Source: Trichomonas vaginalis G3
Taxonomy: Eukaryota; Parabasalia; Trichomonadida; Trichomonadidae
Reading direction: 5' to 3'
Assembly: GCF_026262505.1 (NCBI RefSeq)
Contig: NC_067206.1
Location: 20,915,319-20,979,318, forward strand
DNA: 64,000 nt
Shown here: positions 1-8,561 of the stretch, piece after piece
How positions within the stretch are numbered: position 1 is the first letter of the stretch
How the letters are laid out: the number at the start of each line of letters is the position of its first letter
Notes under the pieces: model-generated
What the model was told of the DNA's origin: nothing
Database searches by the model: none
The model's input: the letters and a program-made list of their open reading frames with translations, nothing else
Position numbers and translations under genes: made by a program

Positions 1-161
1 CAGAAATTCATCAAAAGTGACAGCTCTCAATTTTTGACATTTGTAAATTCTAAATTGAATGAGAAAAATGAAATAACACTAAGCATAATACAATATTCTA
101 GATTTAATTATAATTAGGAAAAAGTTAGTTTTGAGAGTACTTTTCATAGGCATATAGAATG

Positions 162-610
162 AAATCTTCTGAAAAATAATATCACATAAACTCATATTAT
201 TTTCTAATATATAACTATTTTATATAAAAATCAAATTCAATGATCTTAAAAGCGAAGGATAAACCTCAAAATTTACGAATATAATGAGTGGGAATATAAT
301 GCTTATCTATCATAAAACCATATGAAATATCAATTTTTGCTTTACGCCTAATTTTTGACGACAATTAGCAAAAAATGTTAAATGTTAACACTCAGTCCAT
401 TTGAATATGAAAAATAAAATTGACTTTGATTAAATGTTTTTATTTATCATGCAATTCTTCTTGCGACCAAAGATTTGAATAAAAGTTCAAAAAATAAGAT
501 AGCTTAAAAATAATATACGGTAGTGTTTACTAATAGATGAATAGTATATAAATTCTATTAAAATGGATTTGATCCAAAAAATATATAAAATTTGATCATA
601 AATAAAATCG
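162..610 (+). repeat. left arm of the long inner inverted repeat of the transposon
   Basis: This stretch is the near-perfect reverse complement of 1799-2249, about 450 bp with a few substitutions and one-base indels. It starts with AAATCTTCTGAAAAATAATA and ends shortly before the transposase leader. It contains smaller palindromes such as TGTTAAATGTTAACA. The two arms would form a long duplex with the transposase gene in the loop. The same structure is present in the other four clean transposon copies. Confidence 0.85.
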
Positions 611-689
611 TTTTAAATTACTTCTTCATTTAAATTATAACAATTATTTTTGATTTTTATTTATCATCCACATTCAAATTTGAATCTTA

Positions 690-694
690 TCACA
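690..694 (+). promoter_or_regulatory. initiator-like TCACA motif upstream of transposase
   Basis: TCACA lies with its A 20 nt before the transposase ATG. Trichomonad core promoters use an initiator of the form TCA-pyrimidine-A/T within roughly 20 nt of the start codon, so position and sequence fit. The motif is short and the region is AT-rich, so this is weak support. It recurs identically upstream of the other four clean copies. Confidence 0.35.
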
Positions 695-711
695 AAAGAA
701 GGACCACTTTT

Positions 712-1773
712 ATGACTACTGCCAAATCTATAAACAGAGAATGGCTATTTGAAGCTAAAAGAAGAATAGAAGAAGGTGAATATTACAAAAGTGTGGGAAA
801 GGAAGTTGAATTGGAAAATGGTAAAATTAAATTGAATGTTGCCGAAAATACAATAAGAAGAGCATTTCAACTTCAAGAAATCGAATTACCAAAAGTTAGT
901 CGCGGCAGAAAACCAAATCCACCAACATTTGAACAAAAACAATTAATTAATTCTTGTGTTTCACAATATAAAGGAGGAATTTCAAAAACTTATTTATTGA
1001 TTAAAAGGTTTCAAAATATTGTTCAAAATCCCGATTGTGAGAAAGAAAAAGAAGAAATTGCAAAAGAATTTGAAAATATAGAAGATTTGACAAAAGATCA
1101 AATTTTTGACAATTTACAAAAAATAAAGCCTCATCAAGTGGAAAAATTTATGATGGAATCAGGTTTATCTTCAAAAAGAGATTACAAACCAGCAGATCCA
1201 CCTACCAAATATCGTGCCATATCAAAGAATTTGATATGGCACTGCGATATTCATTACCTTCACGGTAATGTTTCTTTTCCATTCTTTGCCATATTGAATG
1301 ATATGACACGTAAAGTTCTCAAAACTAAATTATTGAAAAACAAGTCTTCCAACTCAACAGCGAATATTTTAAGAAAACTTTTAGAGGAGTTTATCCCTTA
1401 CTGCATCTGGACCGATAACGGCGGTGAAAACCGCGGTGAATTCGGCCAGGTTATGCAGGAAAACGGAATAGTTTGGAAGCACACCTTGCCGTATATGCCA
1501 AGACAGAACGGCAAGGTGGAGCGCCTGTGGCCAAGCTTAGAAAAGTTTTTGCCAGACGAGTTGGATGATATTCAACAAATCAAGGACTCAGTTCAGCAGT
1601 TCATTGAAAAATACAACAATACACCACATTTATCTCTCGATATTAATCCAAAAACGAATAGTAATTACACTCCTAACGAATTATTCGAAGTTTCAAAATT
1701 TTGGTACGAGCCAGAAATGCAAAAATGGGAGTTATATATCAAAGAGGAATGGGTTTTAGCAAAATTTGAATAA
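712..1773 (+). CDS. DDE transposase / rve integrase core protein, copy 1
   Basis: 353 residues, intact. It should cut and join the ends of its element in the nucleus. Residues about 8-70 are basic and helical and fit a helix-turn-helix DNA-binding region ending in an SRGRKP basic hook. Residues about 105-160 are a charged linker. The catalytic core follows: D179 in WHCD, D235 in WTDNGGE and E270 in NGKVER, with 34 residues between the second D and the E. The NGKVER block and the overall order are typical of IS481/IS3-like and retroviral-type integrases. The ATG is chosen because the initiator-like TCACA lies 20 nt upstream and upstream sequence is non-coding. Codons 230-277 are far more GC-rich (about 54%) than the rest. 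Four perfect short hairpins lie inside the reading frame. Ginger or Polinton integrase is an alternative family. Confidence 0.85.
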   Translation: MTTAKSINREWLFEAKRRIEEGEYYKSVGKEVELENGKIKLNVAENTIRRAFQLQEIELPKVSRGRKPNPPTFEQKQLINSCVSQYKGGISKTYLLIKRFQNIVQNPDCEKEKEEIAKEFENIEDLTKDQIFDNLQKIKPHQVEKFMMESGLSSKRDYKPADPPTKYRAISKNLIWHCDIHYLHGNVSFPFFAILNDMTRKVLKTKLLKNKSSNSTANILRKLLEEFIPYCIWTDNGGENRGEFGQVMQENGIVWKHTLPYMPRQNGKVERLWPSLEKFLPDELDDIQQIKDSVQQFIEKYNNTPHLSLDINPKTNSNYTPNELFEVSKFWYEPEMQKWELYIKEEWVLAKFE

Positions 1774-1798
1774 TTACATCATTTTAAATGACTTCTAA

Positions 1799-2249
1799 AC
1801 AATTTTATTTATGATCAAATTTTATATATCTTTTTGGATCAAATCCATTTTAATAGAATTTATATACTATTCATCTATTAGTAAACACTACCGTATATTA
1901 TTTTTAAGCTATCTTATTTTTTGAAATTTTATTCAAATCTTTGGTCGCAAGAAGAATTGCATGATAAATAAAAACATTTAATCAAAGTCAATTTTATTTT
2001 TCATATTCAAATGGACTGAGTGTTAACATTTAACATTTTTTGCTAATTGTCGTCAAAAATTAGGCGTAAAGCAAAAATTGATATTTCATATGGTTTTATG
2101 ATAGATAAGCATTATATTCCCACTCATTATATTCGTAAATTTTGAGGTTTATCCTTCGCTTTTAAGATCATTGAATTTGATTTTTATATAAAATAGTTAT
2201 ATATTAGAAAATAATATGAGTTTATGTGATATTATTTTTCAGAAGATTT
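1799..2249 (+). repeat. right arm of the long inner inverted repeat of the transposon
   Basis: Reverse complement of 162-610. It starts only about 25 bp after the transposase stop codon, so the gene fills the loop almost completely. The last ~150 bp of the element, up to the outer 22-bp end, are outside the repeat and differ from the left end. Confidence 0.85.
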
Positions 2250-2400
2250 TGTGTTCTTCTTCAAAATTTTATTTTTTATTAAAAAGAATCTTTACGAAAT
2301 ATACATTTACTTTAATTAATATTTAAAAACGTGCTCTATCAAAAGTTCCAAAAATTCAATATTATAGCTTTTCTGAGGTGTCACTTTTGATGAATTTCTG

Positions 2401-5106
2401 TTTTCAACACTAGACAAAAACAATTATATTAGATGCACATGATTAACATCTCTTGGTCTGATGATGTTTTTCAATTAAAAGATTATTATATACAGTTGAA
2501 TTTACAAAATTCTTAATTCATAATTGCATGGCACAAGAGAGGTATGATCTGCTTATATGTTAATGATAGATATACCATATTATTTCCATTACTATAAATA
2601 ACTTAAAGAAATATATCTTCTAAGTGTATTTTTTGTTCAATTTTGTTTGAAAAAAAAATTAAAACGCATTTCTTATCTTGTTTAGCTTTGATAAGTTGGA
2701 TTAAATAATATTACTAAATACAAATCATGATAACAATTATATATCCATGCTAAATGCCTGAAGATCTGGTGAAAATATTGAGATATGCCTCACTTCCATC
2801 ATTTCGTCTTACCACATAAAAATATGTGATTTTTAAAACAAGTTAGCTGATATGCTTTTAACAAAACCGAATCAAAAGTATTCAAAAAAATCTGAAATTG
2901 TAAAATATCTTAATCAAAAATAAAGGGTTGATCTTCATTTTCGGGATTTCAAAAAAATTTGGAATTTCACCTCCCAAACACACAGATTGTCCAGTTCATT
3001 GGCATAGAGAATATCCGATTTCCAGTGTTTTACTCTGAATCTTATTAGTTAAATACCGAATTTCGAACATAAATTCATCAAAATCGAATAAAGAGACTAC
3101 CAAAAACGACACAAATATAATCAAGTCACAATCATTTAACAGGAACTCCTTAAATGAAGATTTTTACAATTTTAATCTCTATATTTTAGAAAAAAATATG
3201 CTCAGTCACAAACACAATTACTATGTTATGGAACAAGGCATTGACACTCGAATCTCTGGCCAATTCGAGGAACATCCAAAATTTCAATAATCTTATCCCA
3301 CAGAATCCATAGCCCAAAAACTTTAATTTGCATAGTACATTTGAAGACGAATAATATTAGTCCAATTTTTTTTAACTTTGAAATTTTCAAAGATACAAAA
3401 TTTATTACATTTAGAATTAATGCATTAATATATGCATTTGTTCCGTACCGAAAATGAACTTTACAAAAAGTGACATGAAAAGTCTTAATTACATTAAAGC
3501 CAAATGTAAACTTCATTGAGAAAAAGCAGTTTTGTCTCGTATTCAACGTAAAATCTTCAAAAGAAGACTAAACAAAAAGTGCTACACTGATAACAAAGAT
3601 GAATTTCACATGGAACGCGATGATTCAATAACTGCAGAGTTGCGACATACAATTGCGGAAAATGTATGGACAACCACATGTAATGGTGGAGAACCATCGT
3701 ATCTTTCAGAGGTCGAATTACTTGATTTTTATGGTGAAATCAATCAAAGAGCAAAAGGTCTTGCATGTGAAAAGGTAATCGAAGCTTATCAGATTGCCTA
3801 CGAATTACTGGAGTATAGATACAGCAGAGCTTTATATCTAGCTGGCCTTGTTCATCCAGACGAATTTCCAACAAGAGGAAAAAGAATTGTTTACTTCGCT
3901 AGAAGTATATCTCCCCTCAAGATCATGGTTAAACAGAGTTTGCTCTGATCTCAACATTGAGATCAAAAGCTCAAAAGAAAATGAGGAAAAACGAGCAAAG
4001 TACTGTAACACAGCAACAGTTGCTAACTTCTTACATTAATTTCAGTATACGGCAGGAATTGATCCATGGAATAAGTGGAGTATTTATGAAACATCTCTGC
4101 TTCATCAAAGCGTTACAAAGTTATCTGCACTGAAAGCAACCTCCTTTAACCAAAGAAGAGCATGAATTTGTGCTTGTTACTAGTATCTTCCCATATAATT
4201 CTGAAGGATACCGGATGAAACCATTTATTATTGTTCCAGGAATATAAAATTGTTCACAGGAACTCCGCTCCGTGAGAGCATTCCTTACAGGACAATCTTA
4301 TGGATGGATGACAAAGAAGATATGGATATCTTTAATTTAACTTTTATTATCGAAATCCAGAGATATCGCTCAAGTCTTGATGCTATCACAGCAGCTCAGC
4401 ATAATATCGTATTCGGTGATAATCATATCAGCCGAGTAAGTTATTTTACTTGCAAACTTTTGAGTCTCTTCAGAATTGAACTCTTGACATTTCCAGCTTA
4501 CTGCACAGTAGTTCTCCAGTTATTTGATGTAGGATGTGCAGCATCTTTGAGATCAAAGAATAACAGGTTAAAATATGTTCCGCTTTACACATATGAGCAA
4601 GATAATTTATCAAATACCCCAAAACCAAGGTTAAAAATTGTAAGAATTTTAATTGATGCTTGTGATTAAGTCAATGCATCAGTATGGTATTCATCCGTGG
4701 AACCCAGATAAAGCCTTATCCAACGAATTAACAAACAAAACATCAAACGCAATACCAAATCCCACATATATATTTAATTCTTCTTGCAAAAAATTAACAT
4801 CTGACGCCGAATTACTTAAAATTGCGCAATTTGAAGCAATCAAATTCAAACATTAAATCAAGCACTGATAGTTATTGTAACAAATATTTCGAATTATTTA
4901 GATTATTATCCTCCAAATACAAAAATTCTCAGCAAAGGGATGAAATTGAGTCAATTTAATGGAGCAAAACGAAGTGAGGTGAAATTCACCACTTTGACAC
5001 CTCGTATTTTTCAGATATATCGATTAATATTGAGTTTTATTGGGATGGAAAACATACTGAAAAACCTGCAATATCAACACCTTTTTATATAATATTGAAT
5101 AAATAA
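2401..5106 (+). pseudogene. C-terminal part of a ubiquitin-specific protease (family C19), frameshifted
   Basis: Reading the + strand across frames gives the end of a USP catalytic domain, then a long helical region, with several frameshifts. Near 2470-2570 the frames yield a WSDDVF stretch and then SAYMLM, matching the family's C-terminal [W..FDD..V ... NAYMLxY] signature; the SAYMLM part is clearest in the degraded copy at 25,830-25,870. Further on come MPEDLVKILRYASLPSF (from about 2755), a stretch with MEQGIDTRISGQFEE (about 3060-3270), the block at 3600-3940 with ELLDFYGEINQRAKGLACEK, and a part ending PFYIILNK before TAA at 5104-5106. The upstream catalytic piece of the same gene lies before each transposon copy (8346-8561), so the transposon split the gene. 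Its deubiquitinating function is lost here. The family call rests on the two catalytic pieces; the helical part is unassigned by itself. Confidence 0.6.
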
Positions 5107-6129
5107 AAATTTGTTTTTATTTTCCAAAAAGATATATGATACATTTTTATTATACAGGTTAAAAACTGTCTAGCTTTTGCTTTTAGTGCTCGACCAGAGG
5201 CATACATTGAAAATACAATCCTCTCCATGGTTTTTGTGTAGGATCTGATCTTCTCAAAACGATGATATTGACTATTATTATATGAATTGAATGTATTTAT
5301 GAATATTTCGAAATTTTAATATAAATAATTTATTAAAAATAAAAATTGAACGTAAGTACAAAAAATATAATTTGAAAGCAAATTAAAAATTAACGATACG
5401 ATAATTTGGAACTTTTACCTTTTGCCAATAAATATAAAAATAAAATTTTGGGAATTGGAACTTAAGAGTAGAGAGACCTTTGTTGATATGTATGAGGCTA
5501 TGTATTTATGTGTAGATCTGAGTAAGCTTGGTTATCATATAGCGGTTTCTGATGAAATTGAGAACCTCGGAGACCCAAGACCTTTGTTGATATGTATGAG
5601 GCTATGTATTTGTGCGTAGTCATTAAACCCATTCTTGCAAATTAGAATATTATTTTATTTGTTATATTGAGCTTTCTTCCTGATAATTTGCATATCTTCA
5701 AAATCATTAAAGTAAGTAAAATCAGTTGTTTTTTCGGTGATTAATCTTAATTCTTCGCATTATATTTCTTTTTTTTGAAAAATCTTACTGTTTGGGGAAA
5801 TTCTCTTTGCGAAATCTGTTGGCCTGAGGATTATCTGGTTGAATAAAAATATGTTCAATTCCCCTTTCGCATAATAATTAATGAAATTGTGTTTTATTTT
5901 CGAGAGTGTGCAAAACGTTCCCACTTCTTGAGAGGTACGTTTTGCAAATTTTTTTCTTTCATACATAGAAGATTTTTGGAAGATGATTGATCTCTACATG
6001 ATATTATATCATATTTCTACATTGAGTCCTTAACAATATTAAATTGCAGGGTTTTCAAATCAAAAAACTAACTTTCGCTCTTTCAGGTCAAATCAGCAAG
6101 GCTCTTCTATATAGGTGTTGGATATATTA
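5107..6129 (+). other. decayed, unidentified stretch with short open frames and a 34-bp duplication
   Basis: Short coding-like pieces occur on the + strand: one from about 5159 with CLAFAFSARPEAYIENTI, and one at 5422-5619 containing FVDMYEAMYLCV twice in different frames. The duplication comes from a 34-bp direct repeat (5474-5507 and 5578-5611). The - strand has a 68-codon open frame at 5760-5966. No frame is long enough to decide and I recognise no family. A perfect 10-bp-stem palindrome sits at 5909-5946. The stretch is present in every unit. Confidence 0.35.
5474..5611 (+). repeat. 34-bp direct duplication, arms 104 bp apart
   Basis: AGACCTTTGTTGATATGTAT plus the next 14 bases occurs at 5474-5507 and again at 5578-5611 without mismatch. 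The 104-bp offset is not a multiple of three, so it is not an in-frame protein repeat. It is kept in all clean copies of the unit. Confidence 0.85.
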
Positions 6130-6329
6130 TCAAACTGAAATGAAACTTTCCAGAGATGTCCATAAAATTATTTTGCAAAACATCCCTCTCAAAAAGTGGA
6201 ACGTTTTTGCAATTTTTCTTTATTTTTTGTACCATTATCGGTCCATAGAGCGAAATGGGGACCAGGTATTGTGCTTAATGCACGTTTGAGTACATTTGTT
6301 GTATACTCTGCAGTTTTCTGAGAAAAAGA
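6130..6329 (-). pseudogene. remnant of a second rve-type integrase, catalytic D motif region
   Basis: On the - strand the frame reads LSTIPGPHFALWTDNGTKNK. In integrases of the rve fold this is the GP...WTDNG strand carrying the second catalytic aspartate. The WTDNG codons lie at about 6230-6246 and share TGGACCGATAA with the intact transposase, yet the surrounding residues differ, so it is a different member. The open frame is about 66 codons in the other clean units, with a stop on both sides. Copy 1 has lost one base near 6199 and is shifted. No first aspartate or glutamate partner is visible. The opposite strand also has an open frame of up to 92 codons, which I regard as the shadow because it lacks any family signature. 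Confidence 0.5.
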
Positions 6330-6858
6330 TTATGAGTGATCTCGTTTTTTCTTAAAGTCATTTTTTTCTTATCAAAAAAAATTAAAATTACGTAAAACTA
6401 TGACAAAATTACGTAATTCACAATTTTAATGCTGAAAAATAGGAATATAAGCTTATAATACTACAGGTAGATTGAGCATCGATGCGCGCTAATGCCAACA
6501 TGATTAATTTGAGTCGGTTTTATATATTATTGGAAATTAATCACAAATTGTCCATGAATATAAGTTATATTCTTCGATATTATGAGTTAATGAAGGCTAC
6601 AATATTTGTAATCATGATTGGCTAGTTAAAATCTATTAGAATAAAAGAAATTGTAATTTAATAATATTGAATTGACATTTTAAATAATTTGAGGTCTAAT
6701 CCATTATGAGTATGGTTATTACAGGTCACTTATTATTATTCTTTGATATACAAAGAGTTAAAACGATTTGGTAATGAGATATTGTAGAAAATAAAAATAA
6801 CTGTAATCTATTGAAACTGATAAAAAAATTAAATCCATTTATTTTTTATTCATAGTTA
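6330..6858. other. AT-rich intergenic stretch, no gene seen
   Basis: The - and + frames are short. The only notable islands are a repeated ACGTAA near 6390-6420 and a less AT-rich segment (about 6465-6520, around CATCGATGCGCGCTAATGCC) that is well kept even in the degraded copies. Nothing identifies it as a gene. Confidence 0.4.
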
Positions 6859-7206
6859 TTATTGATGAGAATTAGATTCATTTAAAATTGAATACATATT
6901 TTTGAGAGAGTCAAAAATTTCAGGATCGATTTCATCTTCGCATTCATCCAAATATATTCTAAGCTCGGAATTTTCAAATGCATTCAAAATATTGGCAAAG
7001 TTTTCTTTACAAGAAGAGTTAAATAAAATTTCTTGTAAACAATTAATAATAAATTTTGGGTTAAATTCAACAAAATCCGAAAGAATTTCAAACACCTTTT
7101 CAAATTTGTCATTAAATATCGAAAGGGATATTGAATCTTTTATGATAATAGCGATGAGGATATTTATCAAAATTTCCTTATTTTTGAAGAGTGCGGGATA
7201 AATTTG
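6859..7206 (-). CDS. C-terminal fragment of an ARM/HEAT-like helical repeat protein (copy 1)
   Basis: Open on the - strand for about 115 codons from just after a stop near 7207 to the stop at 6859, without a usable ATG at its start, so the gene is cut off on its 5' side at the edge of the palindrome block. The sequence alternates helices of about 15-20 residues: a FEKVFEILSDFVEFNPKFI helix pair, then an NFANILNAFENSELRIYLDE segment and a final IFDSLKNMYSILNESN helix. This is how the C-terminal repeats of importin-alpha and other ARM proteins look. The importin link is a guess and the ARM/HEAT architecture is a moderate inference. The 3' end is also the point where the right-hand array stops and where the palindrome folds back. 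Confidence 0.45.
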   Translation of the reverse strand, partial: QIYPALFKNKEILINILIAIIIKDSISLSIFNDKFEKVFEILSDFVEFNPKFIINCLQEILFNSSCKENFANILNAFENSELRIYLDECEDEIDPEIFDSLKNMYSILNESNSHQ

Positions 7207-7211
7207 TCAAG

Positions 7212-8357
7212 TGTCACTTTTCAATAACCTTAAATTACGCTGTTCTAATTTTTAAAAAATAACCTTAAATTATATTTGAAGAAATTATGTCTATGATATA
7301 TGTTTTATTCTAGAATCTTGGAGTTTTCATGCACTACACAAAGCTCCAAGGTTCCAAGAGTGAATGCTCAATAGCAATTATAGAGATGTACCTTTTCAAA
7401 ATGACTTTTACTGATTAAATTTAATCAATAGAAGACATTTTGAAAAGGTACCTCTACAATTAGATATACAAGAGATTCAAAGCTTCATTTCAGATAGATT
7501 TGAAACTTTGAAACTCTTGGTAGATTTTGAGTGAATGCTGACAATCATCTTTGAGAAGGTTTTCTTAAAGAAAACCTTCTCAAAGAGGTTTCTCAGGAGC
7601 CCTGAGGCTCCCTTTCGTAATGATTGGGAGCCTTGGGGCTCCTGAGACGAAGAATGGCTTCGCCGAATCTTTGATCAGCAGAGGCCAAATGAAAAGGCCT
7701 CTACTGATGGATTCTCAGGAGCCCTGAGGCTCCCTTTCGTAATGATTGGGAGCCTTGGGCTCCTGAGACGAAGAATGGCTTCGCCGAATCTTTGATCAGC
7801 AGAGGCCAAATGAAAAGGCCTCTGCTGATGGATTCTCAGGAGCCCTGAGGCTCCCTTTCGTAATGATTGGGAGCCTTGGGGCTCCTGAGACGAAGAATGG
7901 CTTCGCCGAATCTTTGATCAGCAGAGGCCAAATGAAAAGGCCTCTGCTGATGGATTCTCAGGAGCCCTGAGGCTCCCTTTCGTAATGATTGGGAGCCTTG
8001 GGGCTCCTGCAGCAGAGTATCGCTCCGCTCCATTAATTTTTTTTAAAAAAAAGTGCCGTGTGGCAAATTTGTCCTGTTCCCTCTCCTAACACATAACTCC
8101 ACAACTACCCAAGTACTATATTGCCACTCCTTCCCGCATTGCATTTGAGAAACATTAAAAGTGGCGACAAGTGCACTTGCCATGGCATATTGTTGCGCGT
8201 ATATACTACTTCTAATGAAAGAAGCAGTATATACGCGCAATTCGAGTGAGATTGCAGCAGAAAGTCGAGAAGAGAGCCCTTTCTTAAGGTTAGGACTCCC
8301 TTCTCGACTTTATTATACAATGAAATATAAATCATAGTATATTTTTGTCACTTTTCA
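7212..8357. repeat. chain of about ten successive DNA palindromes bounded by a 12-bp direct repeat (copy 1)
   Basis: Non-coding block in which one hairpin follows another. Stems: 7317-7350 (CTTGGAG), 7381-7456 (over 30 bp, imperfect), 7469-7519, 7549-7585 (18-bp perfect stem, one-base loop), the 122-bp tandem repeats at 7591-8010 (each with a ~20-bp and a 13-bp stem), a T8A8 tract at 8037-8052, 8193-8240 (22-bp stem with one mismatch, starting TTGCGCGTATATACT) and 8261-8311. The block is bounded by TGTCACTTTTCA in the same orientation at 7212-7223 and 8346-8357. It is more GC-rich than its surroundings. It could be a non-autonomous element or a source of structured RNA. Confidence 0.8.
7591..8010 (+). 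repeat. 122-bp tandem repeat, about 3.5 copies (copy 1)
   Basis: Starts at 7591, 7713, 7834 and 7956; one spacing is 121 because a G is missing. Each unit holds a hairpin of about 20 bp (CTCAGGAGCCC with its partner), a short GAAG/CTTC stem and a 13-bp stem ATCAGCAGAGGCC / GGCCTCTGCTGAT. The last copy ends after the first hairpin. The number of first hairpins per unit is 4, 2, 5, 4 and 4 in the five clean copies. Confidence 0.9.
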
Positions 8358-8561
8358 CATCGTATTACCCCGATAGAAACAAAACAAAACGACTTTCTTG
8401 ATATATCAATAAATGGCACGGATAATTTATTGGATGCATTGGAAAAATATTTTAATACATATCCTATTGAGCAAAATCGATTTCAAAAAGATGAAATATT
8501 AGAATGGCCCAAGTATTTAATCATACAATTAAACTTTCGTAAGACGAAATGGTGGAAGTGA
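8346..8561 (+). pseudogene. piece of the catalytic domain of a ubiquitin-specific protease (copy 1)
   Basis: 72 codons open from the 12-bp boundary repeat to a TGA at 8559-8561. It reads FSHRITPIETKQNDFLDISI, then NLLDALEKYF, then ILEWPKYLIIQLNF. This is the USP pattern [S.R.E.F..ISL ... L..aL..yf ... lP.yLiiqL.RF]: the finger-palm part of family C19 peptidases, between the catalytic Cys box (absent) and His box (absent). The 5' part of the gene is replaced by the palindrome block. The 3' part resumes after the next transposon. No start codon belongs to it. Confidence 0.7.

Larger units (their letters stand above)
1..2400 (+). mobile_element. DDE (rve-type) DNA transposon, copy 1, complete
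   Basis: A complete cut-and-paste element carrying one transposase gene. Its outer ends are a 22-bp perfect terminal inverted repeat: CAGAAATTCATC followed by AAAAGTGACA at 1-22, with the complement at 2379-2400. Next to the ends come about 140-150 bp that do not match each other. Further in lies a near-perfect inverted repeat of about 450 bp (162-610 and 1799-2249) that brackets the transposase. In the complete-flank copies the inverted repeat can be extended by three bases (AAA). I see no target-site duplication: the flanks of copy 2 are AATAAA and TTTTCAAC. The catalytic core resembles IS481-like/rve transposases known from trichomonads; Ginger and Polinton integrases are alternatives. The element begins exactly at base 1 of the window. 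Confidence 0.8.

Noticed and set aside
3226-3546. 106-codon reverse frame beginning MNTRQNCFFSMKF
   Set aside because: Its composition is Phe/Ile-rich as expected from the complement of AT-rich coding DNA, and the forward strand carries protease-like fragments through the same bases.
6902-7201. 99-codon forward frame rich in Ser/Ile
   Set aside because: It is the complement of the ARM-like gene, and its Ser/Lys/Ile bias comes from that strand.
7591-8010. CRISPR-like spacing of GC-rich palindromic repeats
   Set aside because: The repeated period is continuous 122-bp sequence with no unique spacers, in a eukaryotic context without cas genes.
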